Source: Betaproteobacteria bacterium
GTDB taxonomy: Bacteria > Pseudomonadota > Gammaproteobacteria > Burkholderiales > Burkholderiaceae_D
Direction of reading: 5' to 3'
Assembly: GCA_025356395.1 (NCBI GenBank)
Contig: JANXTA010000059.1
Location: 1 to 43,083 of the forward strand
Length of the DNA stretch: 43,083 nucleotides
A program made the translations under genes and the position numbers. The notes beneath the pieces are model-generated. The model ran no database searches, was not told where the DNA came from, and saw only the letters and a list, made by a program, of their open reading frames with translations. Positions 32,659-41,418 of this stretch are shown piece after piece. Position 1 is the stretch's first letter, and the number at the start of each line of letters is the position of its first letter.

Positions 32659-32728
32659 TTCCCTCTTCCTCTGGGAAGGGGAGCGGTAGTCCCCTTCCCT
32701 CGGGGGGGGCAGGAAGGGGATGGGGTTG
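32659..32728 (+). repeat. GC-rich intergenic repeat, family B-like, copy 3
   Basis: TTCCCTCTTCCTCTGGGAAG and its counterpart CCCCTTCCCTC / GGGGGGGGCAGGAAGGGG form nested complementary C- and G-rich arms downstream of the AraC-type gene. It includes an eight-G run at 32702-32709. Confidence 0.5.
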
Positions 32729-32822
32729 AACTTGGGCACTGCACGGTGGCGACCCGCTTCTGCCTTGCAAACCAGAAGCGTCCGGAAGGCGGCGGGCATG
32801 CGCGCCGAAACCCCTTCCGAAC

Positions 32823-32857
32823 TCCCCCGCCCATCCCCCCTTGAAGGGGGAGGGGCA
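32823..32857 (+). repeat. GC-rich intergenic repeat, family B-like, copy 4
   Basis: TCCCCCGCCCATCCCCCCTT followed by GAAGGGGGAGGGGC makes a C-rich/G-rich hairpin, related to the other family B units. With copy 3 it fills the 269-base gap between the AraC-type gene and ubiX. Confidence 0.5.
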
Positions 32858-32910
32858 TTGCTCGATTCGACGTCCTCACCCATTCTGAATTGCACCTCGC
32901 AGGAGCCTAC

Positions 32911-33510
32911 TTGACCACCAGCAAGCCGCAACGTCTCATCGTCGCGATCACCGGCGCCAGCGGCGCGATCTACGGCGTGCGCATCCTCGAGGCACTCCGA
33001 CAGATCGACGGATGCGAATCGCACCTCGTGCTTTCCTCGGCTGGCGGCCTCACCGCGCAGCAGGAACTCGACATGACGCGCGCCGACATCGAAGCCCTCG
33101 CCGACGTCGTGCACAGCTCGCGCGATATCGGCGCCACCGTCGCGAGCGGATCGTTCGCGACGCTCGGCATGATTGTCGCGCCGTGCTCGATGAAGACGCT
33201 GGCGAGCATCGCGCACGGCCTCGCCGACAACCTCGTCAGCCGTGCCGCGGACGTGGTGCTGAAGGAGCGGCGTCGCCTCGTGCTGCTCGCGCGCGAGACG
33301 CCGCTCAACCTCGCGCATCTGCGCAACATGGTGGCGGTGACCGAGATGGGCGCGATCGTCGCGCCGCCGGTGCCCGCGTTCTACACGCGGCCGGCGTCCA
33401 TCGACGAACTGGTCGACCACACCGTTGCCCGCGTGCTCGATCTTTTCGAACTCGATCATCGGGTCGCGCTCAAGCGCTGGCCGGGATTGAGGCCCGGCGC
33501 GTCCGACTGA
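32911..33510 (+). CDS. ubiX: UbiX-type flavin prenyltransferase
   Basis: A 199-residue flavin prenyltransferase that joins a dimethylallyl group to FMN, making the prenyl-FMN cofactor of UbiD decarboxylases. Signatures are IVAITGASGAIYGVRIL (FMN-phosphate loop), GSFATLGMIVAPCSMKTLAS and LVLLARETPLNLAHLRNM. TTG at 32911 is the start: AGGAG lies 5 bases before it and the family begins at this point. It heads a cluster that ends with a UbiD gene, so it probably serves catabolism (HmfG-like) and not ubiquinone synthesis. Confidence 0.93.
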   Translation: MTTSKPQRLIVAITGASGAIYGVRILEALRQIDGCESHLVLSSAGGLTAQQELDMTRADIEALADVVHSSRDIGATVASGSFATLGMIVAPCSMKTLASIAHGLADNLVSRAADVVLKERRRLVLLARETPLNLAHLRNMVAVTEMGAIVAPPVPAFYTRPASIDELVDHTVARVLDLFELDHRVALKRWPGLRPGASD

Positions 33511-33557
33511 GGCTTCCCGGCCGCGCATATTGCAGCGCGGCACGCATGGGACTGGAC

Positions 33558-33598
33558 TGATTGGTCGGTGATCGGACTTTCCGGTCTCTGATCGGACT
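33558..33598 (+). promoter_or_regulatory. Three iterons upstream of the Mo-hydroxylase operon
   Basis: TGATCGGACT occurs at 33569-33578 and 33589-33598, exactly 20 bases (two helical turns) apart. A degenerate copy TGATTGGTC at 33558-33566 lies 11 bases before the first. They sit in the 159-base gap after ubiX, the only sizeable gap of the cluster, followed by the palindrome CGTTAACG. This looks like an operator for the catabolic genes. Confidence 0.45.
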
Positions 33599-33669
33599 GG
33601 TCCGTTAACGACGTCGCCTGCCGATGCCGAGACTGTGCGCCCACGGTCATCGACACGAGGGGCAGAGAC

Positions 33670-36600
33670 TTGCACAACGAGCAGGGCATCGCGGCACTGG
33701 ACGAAGCGGTACCGCGCACGTACGTCGGCCAGGCGATGGAACGCCTGGAGGACGCCGCGTTGCTCAGCGGGGCCGGCGCGTTCGGCGACGATCTCGCGAT
33801 CAAGCCCGGCACGCTGCATGCCGCCGTGCTGCGCTCGCCGCATCCGCATGCCGAACTGATCGCGGTCGACGCGATCGCCGCGCTGGCGATGCCGGGCGTG
33901 CGTGCGGTGCTCACCGGCGACGACGTCAAGCGCTGGTCGCAGCCCTTCGTCGTCGGGGTCAAGCAGCCGATGCAGCACTGGGCGCTCGCGGTCGATCGCG
34001 TACGTTATGTCGGCGAGCCGGTCGCGGTGGTGTTGGCCGAGGACCGCTATCTCGCGGAAGACGCGGTCGACGCGATCCGCGTCGATTACCGTGCGCTGCC
34101 CGCCGTGATCGGCATCGAACGCGCGATGGAAGCCAGTGCGCCGTTGCTGCACGAAGCGGTCGGCAGCAACGTCGTAGCCGACCGTGCCTATCGCTACGGC
34201 GACCCCGAGGCCGCGTTCGCATCGGCCGCGCATCACGTCACGCTCACCGTCCACTACCCGCGCAACTCCTGCACGCCGATCGAATGCGGCGTTGTGATCG
34301 CGGAGTATTTGCCCGGCGACGACGCGTACGACGTCACGTCCAACTTCATGGGCCCGTTCTCGCTGCACGCCGTGATGGCGCTGGCGCTGAAGGTGCCGGG
34401 CAACAAGCTGCGCCATCGCGTGCCGCGTGACTCGGGCGGCAGCTTCGGCGTCAAGCAGGCGGTGTTCCCGTACGTGGTGCTGATGGGCCTCGCGTCGCGC
34501 AAGGTCGGTGCCCCGGTCAAGTGGGTCGAGGACCGCCTCGAACACCTCAGCGCCGCAACCTCGGCCACGGCTCGCATGACGACCATCGAAGCAGCCGTCG
34601 ACGCCGACGGTCGCGTGCGCGCACTGCGCTACGACCAGGCCGACGAGGTCGGCGCGTATCTCCGCGCACCGGAACCGGCGACCTTCTACCGCATGCACGG
34701 CGCGCTGACCGGTGCGTACGACATTGCGCATCTCGCGGTCCGCAATCGGGTGGTCGTCAGCAACAAGACGCCGACCGGGCTGGTGCGCGGCTTCGGCGGC
34801 CCGCAGGTGTTCTACGCGCTGGAACGCCTGTTCGATCGCATCGCCGTCGAGCTGAAGATCGATCCGGTCGAGCTGCGCCTGCACAACTATGTCAAGCGAG
34901 ACCAGTTCCCGTTCCATGCCGCGGCCGGCGCCGTGCTCGACTCGGGCGACTACCAACGTCTGACCGCAATGGCCGTCGCCGCGGCCGGGGACGCGGGCCT
35001 GCGCGAACGTCAGAAGGCCTCGCGCGCCGCCGGCAAGCTCTACGGCATCGGCCACGCAGCGATCGTCGAGCCGTCGATCTCGAACATGGGCTACATCAGC
35101 GCGGTGCTCACGCCCGCGCAGCGCGCGAAGGCCGGCCCGAAGAACGGCGGCATCGCGAGCGCGACCGTCGCGATCGACCTGCTCGGTGGCGTCAACGTGA
35201 CGATCGCGTCGGCACCGGCGGGACAGGGCCACATGACGGTGTGCGCGCAGGTCGTGGCCGACGTGCTCGGCATCAGGCCCGAGCAGGTCGTCGTCAACGT
35301 CGAGTTCGACAGCGCGAAGGACGCGTGGTCGGTCGCGGCGGGCAACTACAGCAGCCGCTTCGCGGGCGCCGTGGCCGGTGCGGTTCACATCGCGGCGACG
35401 CGGCTGCGCGACAAGGTCGCTGCCTTCGCGGCGCAGCAGTTCGACGTGGACGTCGCGGACATCCGCTTCGTCGACGGGCAGATCATCGGCAGCCCCGATC
35501 TTCGCCAGCCGTTCACGCGCCTCGCCGCGAGCCCGCACTGGGCACCCGCGTTGATGCCCGATGGCATGGAGCCCGGCCTCCGCGAGACCGCGTTCTGGAC
35601 CCCGCCCACGCTGTCCGCGCCCGACGACGAGGACCGCGTCAACACGTCGGCCGCGTATGGCTTCGTGTTCGACATTTGCGGCCTCGAGATCGACCCCGAC
35701 ACCGGCGCGGTCCGCATCGATCGCTACGTCACCGCGCACGACGCGGGTCGCCTGTTGAATCCCGCGCTGGCCGACGGCCAGATTCGCGGCGCGTTCGCGC
35801 AGGGCGTCGGCGCGTCGCTCTTCGAGGAGTTCCGCTACGGTGCCGACGGCAGCTTCCAGTCGGGCACGCTCGCCGACTACCTGATGCCGACGACCTGCGA
35901 GATCCCCGATCCGCTGATCGTGCATCTCGAGACCTTCAGCCCGTTCACGCCGCTCGGCGCGAAGGGGCTCGGCGAAGGCAACAACATGAGCACGCCGCCG
36001 ACCATCGCGAATGCGTTCGCCGATGCGCTGCGGCCGTTGGTTGACGTGGCCGACGTGCGCCTGCCGCTGACCCCGTCGCGCGTGCTGGCGCTGCTCGACG
36101 CGCCGGACCCCGCACCGCGCGAGAAGCCCGTCAAGCAGAAGGCCGCGCCGATCGCGGGCGGCCTGGCGTTGCAGGCCTCGGGCACGGTCGACATCGCGGC
36201 GAGTCCCGAGCAGGTGTTCGCGGTGCTGCTCGATCCGCAGGCGCTGGCCCGCGTGATCCCCGGATGCAACGCGCTGTCGGCGGACGGACCGAATCGCTAC
36301 AAGGCTGACGTGACGGTCGGCGTCGGCATGATCAAGGCGCGCTACGAGGCGAAGATCGAGCTGTCACAGATCGATCCACCGAACAGCCTGCGACTCGCGG
36401 GTCAGGGCATCTCTTCGCTCGGCACTGGATCTGGCGACGGCCTCGTGCGGCTCGAAGCGACGACCACGGGAACCTGCCTGAGCTACGACTACCAGGCGCA
36501 GGTCGGCGGCAAGGTCGCGATGGTCGGCAGCCGCATGCTCGAAGGCGCCGCGAAGATCATCGTGGCGCAGCTCTTCGAGTCGCTGGGTCGGCAGGCCGCG

Positions 36601-36672
36601 GGCGGCAACGCAGCACCTTCGAAAGTCGGTTTGCTTGCGCGCATCAAGCGACTTCTGGGGATCGGATCATGA
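33670..36672 (+). CDS. Molybdenum hydroxylase large subunit fused to a CoxG domain (HmfA-like)
   Basis: A 1000-residue xanthine-oxidase-family molybdopterin subunit. Residues 15-800 hold the usual a/b-hammerhead and Mo-binding domains: molybdopterin contacts in TGLVRGFGGPQ, GPFSLHAVMALAL, and the catalytic glutamate in GAKGLGEGNNMSTPPTIANA (about 762-781). From about 830 a second domain starts (ASGTVDIAASPEQVFAVLLD ... PGCNALS), which is CoxG, an SRPBCC fold thought to help mature CO-dehydrogenase-type enzymes. CoxG is usually a separate gene. TTG at 33670 is the likely start, with a weak ribosome-binding site; ATG 33736 is possible. It overlaps the FAD subunit gene by ATGA. The inferred reaction is ring hydroxylation of a CoA-bound (hetero)aromatic acid such as 2-furoyl-CoA. 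Confidence 0.9.
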   Translation: MHNEQGIAALDEAVPRTYVGQAMERLEDAALLSGAGAFGDDLAIKPGTLHAAVLRSPHPHAELIAVDAIAALAMPGVRAVLTGDDVKRWSQPFVVGVKQPMQHWALAVDRVRYVGEPVAVVLAEDRYLAEDAVDAIRVDYRALPAVIGIERAMEASAPLLHEAVGSNVVADRAYRYGDPEAAFASAAHHVTLTVHYPRNSCTPIECGVVIAEYLPGDDAYDVTSNFMGPFSLHAVMALALKVPGNKLRHRVPRDSGGSFGVKQAVFPYVVLMGLASRKVGAPVKWVEDRLEHLSAATSATARMTTIEAAVDADGRVRALRYDQADEVGAYLRAPEPATFYRMHGALTGAYDIAHLAVRNRVVVSNKTPTGLVRGFGGPQVFYALERLFDRIAVELKIDPVELRLHNYVKRDQFPFHAAAGAVLDSGDYQRLTAMAVAAAGDAGLRERQKASRAAGKLYGIGHAAIVEPSISNMGYISAVLTPAQRAKAGPKNGGIASATVAIDLLGGVNVTIASAPAGQGHMTVCAQVVADVLGIRPEQVVVNVEFDSAKDAWSVAAGNYSSRFAGAVAGAVHIAATRLRDKVAAFAAQQFDVDVADIRFVDGQIIGSPDLRQPFTRLAASPHWAPALMPDGMEPGLRETAFWTPPTLSAPDDEDRVNTSAAYGFVFDICGLEIDPDTGAVRIDRYVTAHDAGRLLNPALADGQIRGAFAQGVGASLFEEFRYGADGSFQSGTLADYLMPTTCEIPDPLIVHLETFSPFTPLGAKGLGEGNNMSTPPTIANAFADALRPLVDVADVRLPLTPSRVLALLDAPDPAPREKPVKQKAAPIAGGLALQASGTVDIAASPEQVFAVLLDPQALARVIPGCNALSADGPNRYKADVTVGVGMIKARYEAKIELSQIDPPNSLRLAGQGISSLGTGSGDGLVRLEATTTGTCLSYDYQAQVGGKVAMVGSRMLEGAAKIIVAQLFESLGRQAAGGNAAPSKVGLLARIKRLLGIGS

Positions 36673-37502
36673 AGCCCGCAGCCTTCGACTACGTGCGCGT
36701 CGACACGGCTGTCGAGGCCGTGCAGCTGCTCGCCGAACACGGCGACGACGCCCGCATCCTCGCGGGCGGCCAGTCGCTGATGGCTATCCTCAACATGCGG
36801 CTCGCTGTACCGAGCCTGCTGATCGACATCTCACGGAGCGAGGCCATGGCTTCCGTGGAGGTCGAGCAGGATGGGTTGCGCATCGGTGCCGCGGCGACCC
36901 AGGCAGCGGTCGAATGGCGCGCGAGTCTCGCCACCGAAGTACCGCTGCTGAAGCTCGCCTTCCCGCATATCTCGCACTTCCAGATCCGCAACAAGGGCAC
37001 CGTGTGCGGCTCGATCGCGCATGCCGACCCCTCGGCCGAACTGCCGCTGTGCCTGCTCGCGCTGAAGGGCGACGTGGTCCTGCGCAACGCAAAGAAGAAG
37101 CGCACGGTGGCGGCCGACGATCTCTTCACCGGCATGCTGAGCACGGCACGCCTCGGCGACGAACTGCTCGAGTCGGTCCGCTTTCCCGCACCGCGCGACG
37201 GTGAGCGCTTCGGCTTCACCGAGTTCTCGATCCGCCACGGCGACTACGCGGTCTGCGCTGCGGCGGCGGTCGTGACCGACCAGACCATCCGCCTCGCCGT
37301 CGGCGGCATCGCGGACCGTCCCGCCGCGCGCGAGTGGGCCGCGCTCGACGGCAGCGCGCTCGACGACGCCCTCAACGAATTCGCCTGGGCTCTCGACGCG
37401 CAGGACGACCCGCACATGAGCGCCGGCGCGCGTCGCCATCTGGTGCGTCGCCTCGGCCGCAAGGCTGTCGAGCAGGCGCGCTCGCAAGGAAGCCGACCAT
37501 GA
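36669..37502 (+). CDS. Molybdenum hydroxylase FAD subunit (HmfB/CoxM-like)
   Basis: A 277-residue FAD-binding medium subunit. The two flavin loops are ARILAGGQSLMAILNMRL (29-46) and NKGTVCGSIAHADPSAELPL (about 112-131). It carries electrons from the 2Fe-2S subunit to the acceptor. It lacks the extra 4Fe-4S-binding insertion of 4-hydroxybenzoyl-CoA reductase, which argues for a hydroxylase and not that reductase. ATGA overlaps join it to both neighbouring subunit genes, so the three are made together. Confidence 0.92.
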   Translation: MKPAAFDYVRVDTAVEAVQLLAEHGDDARILAGGQSLMAILNMRLAVPSLLIDISRSEAMASVEVEQDGLRIGAAATQAAVEWRASLATEVPLLKLAFPHISHFQIRNKGTVCGSIAHADPSAELPLCLLALKGDVVLRNAKKKRTVAADDLFTGMLSTARLGDELLESVRFPAPRDGERFGFTEFSIRHGDYAVCAAAAVVTDQTIRLAVGGIADRPAAREWAALDGSALDDALNEFAWALDAQDDPHMSAGARRHLVRRLGRKAVEQARSQGSRP

Positions 37503-38011
37503 CCATTCTCGAACGGGACAAGACCCATCCGATCGCACTCGTGCTCAACGGCAGGCCAAGACATGGCGCCGCGCAGCCGCGCATGCTGCTGACGGATTTC
37601 CTGCGGCATTCGCTCGGGGCGACCGGCACGCACGTAGGCTGCGAGCACGGTGTCTGCGGCGCGTGCACGGTCCGCCTAGACGGTGTCGCGGTGCGCGCGT
37701 GCATGACGCTCGCGGTACAGGCCGACGGCCGTCGCATCGACACGGTCGAGGGCCTTGCCGGCAACGAAGCGCTGCTCGGCGACCTGCAGACCGCGTTCAA
37801 GCGCAACCACGCGCTGCAGTGTGGCTTCTGCACCGCCGGCATCCTAATGTCGTGCGCAGACTGGCTGCAACGGGTCGCCCAACCGACCGAGCGCGAGGTG
37901 CGCGAGATGCTGTCAGGCCATCTCTGTCGCTGCACCGGCTACACACCGATCGTGAAGGCGGTGCTCGAAGTCGCGCGATCGCGTGCCTGCAAGGAGATCG
38001 TCGATGCTTGA
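37499..38011 (+). CDS. Molybdenum hydroxylase 2Fe-2S subunit (HmfC/CoxS-like)
   Basis: A 170-residue small subunit with both cluster sites: the plant-ferredoxin-type site GCEHGVCGACTVRLDG and, after LACMTL-like ACMTLAV, the C-terminal helical site QCGFCTAGILMSC ... SGHLCRCTGY. All eight cysteines are present. Length is normal. The start ATG overlaps the FAD-subunit stop. The end overlaps the start of the CoA ligase by 8 bases. Confidence 0.95.
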   Translation: MTILERDKTHPIALVLNGRPRHGAAQPRMLLTDFLRHSLGATGTHVGCEHGVCGACTVRLDGVAVRACMTLAVQADGRRIDTVEGLAGNEALLGDLQTAFKRNHALQCGFCTAGILMSCADWLQRVAQPTEREVREMLSGHLCRCTGYTPIVKAVLEVARSRACKEIVDA

Positions 38012-39575
38012 CCTCGGACGCGGCTTCCTGCAGAGCGTCGAACGCAATCCAACCGCAATCGGGTTGGTCGACGGCACCCTGCGCCTGAGCTACGCGCAGT
38101 GGGCGCGGCGCATCGGCGGCGTGATCCGCGGACTTGACGACCTCGGGCTGCAGCGCGGTGACCCGCTCGTGTCGCTGCTGCAGAACCGCCACGAGGCCGC
38201 GACGCTGCACTGGGCCTGCCAGTTCGCCGGGATCATCCTGGTGCCGCTGAACTGGCGCGCCAAGCCCGAGGAGATCGACTATTGCCTGTCGGATTCGGGA
38301 TCGAAGTTCCTCGTGTTCGAGTCGGTCGTACAGGCCGCGGTCGATGCGTCCGAACTGGCCGCGACGGTCCGCCGCATCGGGGTCGGCAGCGCGACCGGCG
38401 CGGACGTGGCCTTTACCGACTGGCTGACGATCGACGACGATCCGCTGCCGCGTGCGCTGGCCGACGACTGGTCGCTGATGCTCTACACGTCGGGCACGAC
38501 CGGCAAGCCGAAGGGTGTGCCGCGCCGTCATCGCGCCGAACGCATCGCGGCCCTCGCGCACGTCGCGCAGAACCGCTACGCGTACGGCGAACGCACGCTC
38601 GGCGTGATGCCGCTGTATCACACGATGGGAGTGCGTTCGCTACTCGCGCTGGCGATGCTCGACGGCCGTTTCGTTTGCATGCCGAAGTTCGACGGACGCG
38701 CCGCGCTGCAGGCGATCGACAGCGAACGCATCACGCATCTCTACCTGGTGCCGACGCTGTATCACGACCTACTCGCGCAACCCGGCTTCGCCGCGACCGA
38801 CGTCTCGTCGGTGAGCAAGCTCGGCTTCGCCGGCGCGCCGATGCACGACGCGTTGCTGCTGCGGCTGCAGGACGCGTTTTCGCCCGAGCTCTTCGTCAAC
38901 CACTACGGCAGCAGCGAGATCTACACCTGCTCGATCAACCAGGACGCGGTCGGCAAGCCCGGCTCGGCGGGCAAGGCCGGGCTCAACGCACGGCTGCGCG
39001 TCGTGGCGCTCGATGCGTCGTCTCCTGAGGAGCGCGTGGCTCCGGGCACCGAAGGCCAGGTGATCGCGGACCTCGCCGGCGACGAGGCCTTCGAGGGCTA
39101 TCACCGCCGGCCCGACGCTAACGCGAAGAGCTTGCGCGACGGCTGGTACTTCACCGGCGACACCGGCTACTTCGATGCTGACGGCGACCTCTTCGTCACC
39201 GGCCGCGTCGACGACATGATCATCAGCGGTGGCGAGAACATCTCGCCGGTCGACATCGAGTCGGTGCTGTCGCTGCACCCGGCGGTCGACGAGGTGGCGG
39301 TCGCAGGGCTTTCGGACGAACGCTGGGGACAGCGCGTGGTGGCCTTCATCAAGCGCAAGGGCGAGGTCGATGCCGCCGAGCTCGAGATCTATTGCAAGCG
39401 TTCCGATCTCATGAACTTCAAGCGGCCGCGCGAGTACGTGTTCGTGCGAGAGATCCCGAAGTCGCCGGTCGGCAAGATCCTACGGCGGCAGCTTGTCGCG
39501 GGCGAGTACGTACGGGAGACGCCGGCCTCCGGCACAGGCGAGCCGCACACAAAAGACGAGGAGATGCTGCGATGA
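38004..39575 (+). CDS. Acyl-CoA ligase, class I adenylate-forming (HmfD-like)
   Basis: A 523-residue ANL-superfamily enzyme that activates a carboxylic acid with ATP and CoA. Motifs are the P-loop LYTSGTTGKPKGVPRRH (about 164-180), the core motif NHYGSSEIYT, the hinge-side DGWYFTGDTGYFDADGDLFV and the catalytic lysine in PKSPVGKILRRQL (about 491-503). The ATG at 38004 has AAGGAG 7 bases upstream, inside the end of the 2Fe-2S gene. Placed between a Mo hydroxylase and a UbiD, it probably makes the CoA ester that is hydroxylated; 2-furoate is the best-supported candidate, benzoate-like acids being alternatives. Confidence 0.92.
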   Translation: MLDLGRGFLQSVERNPTAIGLVDGTLRLSYAQWARRIGGVIRGLDDLGLQRGDPLVSLLQNRHEAATLHWACQFAGIILVPLNWRAKPEEIDYCLSDSGSKFLVFESVVQAAVDASELAATVRRIGVGSATGADVAFTDWLTIDDDPLPRALADDWSLMLYTSGTTGKPKGVPRRHRAERIAALAHVAQNRYAYGERTLGVMPLYHTMGVRSLLALAMLDGRFVCMPKFDGRAALQAIDSERITHLYLVPTLYHDLLAQPGFAATDVSSVSKLGFAGAPMHDALLLRLQDAFSPELFVNHYGSSEIYTCSINQDAVGKPGSAGKAGLNARLRVVALDASSPEERVAPGTEGQVIADLAGDEAFEGYHRRPDANAKSLRDGWYFTGDTGYFDADGDLFVTGRVDDMIISGGENISPVDIESVLSLHPAVDEVAVAGLSDERWGQRVVAFIKRKGEVDAAELEIYCKRSDLMNFKRPREYVFVREIPKSPVGKILRRQLVAGEYVRETPASGTGEPHTKDEEMLR

Positions 39576-40609
39576 AGGTCGCCAACGGACTGGCAGGGGC
39601 CTGGATGCTCGCCGTGTGCGCGCAAGCGTTCGCGGCGCCGGCCGAGGTGAAGGTCGGCATCAACGGCGTGATCAGCGACGCGGCGTTCTTCATTGCGGAG
39701 CGCAAGGGCTACTTCAAGGAACAGGACATCGCGGTCAAGTTCGTGCCCTTCGATGCCGGCCCGAAGATGATTGCGCCGCTAGGCGCCGGCCAGCTCGACG
39801 TGGCCGCCGGTGCGTCGTCGGCGGGGCTCTACAACGCGTCGGCGCGGGGCATCGACATCCGTATCGTCGCCGACAAGGGCTCGGCGCCGCTGCAGTACAG
39901 CTACATGCCGATGCTGGTTCGCAAGCAGCTGGTCGACAGCGGCAAGGTCAAGACTTACGCCGACCTGAAGGGCCTGAAGATCGCCGAGGCCGGCGAGGGC
40001 GGATCGCCCGGCTCGACGCTGAACGAGGCGCTGAAGAAGGGCAGCCTCACATACAAGGACGTCAATCACGTCTACATGGGCTATCCGCAGCATGTCCTGG
40101 CGCTGGCCAATGGCGCCATCGATGCGAGCATCACCACCGAGCCGTCGGCCACGCAGGCCATCGCCAGCGGGGCGGCCGTGCGCTTCTCGGACGACAAGCT
40201 CTATCCGGACCAGCAGATCGCGGTGTTGCTGTACGGCGGTGACTTCATCAGGAAGCGACCCGACGTCGCGAAGCGCTTCATGGTCGCGTACGTCAAGGCC
40301 GCGCGCTTCTACAACGACGCGCTGAAGGACGGGCACTTCGCAGGCCCCAACGCGACCGAAGTGATCGCGATGCTGGTCCAGGACACGAACGTCAAGGATA
40401 CCGAGCTGTACAGAAAGATGACGCCGAATGGCATCAACCCCGACGGCCGCGTCAACCTCGACAGCCTCAAGCGCGACTTCGAGTTCTACACGCAGCAGGG
40501 CTATCTCGAAGGCAAGGCGAAGGAGCCGGCGACGATGAACGCGGTCGTCGACCAGACCTTCGTCGAGGCGGCGCTGAAGACCCTCGGACCGTACGCGGCG
40601 GCGAAGTAG
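39572..40609 (+). CDS. ABC transporter substrate-binding protein, TauA/SsuA-like
   Basis: A 345-residue periplasmic receptor. A short Sec signal (LAGAWMLAVCAQAFA, cleavage near residue 21) is followed by EVKVGINGVISDAAFFIAER, YADLKGLKIAEAGEGGSPGS and the hinge-region IDASITTEPSATQAIASGA. It overlaps the CoA ligase stop by ATGA and has GAGGAG 8 bases upstream. In this context it should bind the carboxylate fed into the pathway. The stop is TAG, overlapping the next start by one base. Confidence 0.93.
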   Translation: MKVANGLAGAWMLAVCAQAFAAPAEVKVGINGVISDAAFFIAERKGYFKEQDIAVKFVPFDAGPKMIAPLGAGQLDVAAGASSAGLYNASARGIDIRIVADKGSAPLQYSYMPMLVRKQLVDSGKVKTYADLKGLKIAEAGEGGSPGSTLNEALKKGSLTYKDVNHVYMGYPQHVLALANGAIDASITTEPSATQAIASGAAVRFSDDKLYPDQQIAVLLYGGDFIRKRPDVAKRFMVAYVKAARFYNDALKDGHFAGPNATEVIAMLVQDTNVKDTELYRKMTPNGINPDGRVNLDSLKRDFEFYTQQGYLEGKAKEPATMNAVVDQTFVEAALKTLGPYAAAK

Positions 40610-41418
40610 TGGACCACCTCGCCGCCCCGTCGATGCCGAAGATCGCGCTGCGCGATCTCCGCAAGGAATTCGCGACGCAAGACGGCGTGTTCGTCGCCAT
40701 CGACGGACTGACGCTCGACATCGCGGCGGGCCAGTTCTTCGTCATCGTCGGCCCGAGCGGCTGCGGTAAAACCACGCTGATCCGCATCCTTGCGGGCCTC
40801 GAGCCGGCGAGCGGCGGCACGTTCGACGTGCAGATGGAGACCGCGGACCGGCCGGGCAACTCGATGGTGTTCCAGGGCGACTCCATCTTTCCGTGGATGA
40901 CGGTGTGGGACAACGCCGCGTACGGGCTGAAAATGCGCGGCATCGCCGCCGCGAAGATCAGGGCGACCGTCGGCTACTACCTCGACCGCACGGGTCTCAC
41001 ACGCTTTGCGGACCGCTATCCGCACCAGCTCTCCGGCGGCATGAAGCAGCGCGTGTCGATCGCGCGCGCGTTCGCCAACGATCCCGAAGTGCTGCTGATG
41101 GACGAGCCGTTCTCGGCGCTCGACGAGCAGAACAAGACGCTGCTGCAGCAGGAGCTGCTCCGCATCTGGGAAGAAACGCGCAAGACCGTGGTCTTCATCA
41201 CGCACAGCGTCGACGAGGCCGTGACGCTCGGCGACCGGATCATGGTGATGTCGGCGCATCCGGGCCGGCTGAAGTCGCTGATCGATGTGCCTTTCCCGCG
41301 GCCGCGCAACGTGCTGGAACTGCGGCACGAGCCCGCCTACGGCGAGCTGGTCTACCGCATCTGGGGCGACCTGCGCGACGAGGTCGATCGTGCCAAGGAA
41401 CAGGAGATGGCGCGTTGA
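40609..41418 (+). CDS. ABC transporter ATPase, TauB/SsuB-like
   Basis: A 269-residue ATPase: Walker A GPSGCGKTT, Q-loop MVFQGDSIFPWMTV, signature LSGGMKQR, Walker B VLLMDEPFSALD and switch His in FITHSVDEAV. The GTG start shares its first G with the TAG stop of the receptor gene. The C-terminal part HPGRLKSLIDVPFPRPR is typical of the nitrate/sulfonate/taurine class. It is a paralogue in class of the ATPase at 6895, but that one carries LSGGQQQ. Confidence 0.94.
   Translation: MDHLAAPSMPKIALRDLRKEFATQDGVFVAIDGLTLDIAAGQFFVIVGPSGCGKTTLIRILAGLEPASGGTFDVQMETADRPGNSMVFQGDSIFPWMTVWDNAAYGLKMRGIAAAKIRATVGYYLDRTGLTRFADRYPHQLSGGMKQRVSIARAFANDPEVLLMDEPFSALDEQNKTLLQQELLRIWEETRKTVVFITHSVDEAVTLGDRIMVMSAHPGRLKSLIDVPFPRPRNVLELRHEPAYGELVYRIWGDLRDEVDRAKEQEMAR

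Noticed and set aside
32569-35925. 1118-codon open frame on the minus strand opposite ubiX and the Mo-hydroxylase gene
   Set aside because: It is the same artefact: Arg/Asp/Val-rich translation, no motif, opposite strand to genes with catalytic signatures.
33670-38011. 4-hydroxybenzoyl-CoA reductase (HcrABC)
   Set aside because: The FAD subunit is only 277 residues and lacks the inserted 4Fe-4S loop that defines that reductase.
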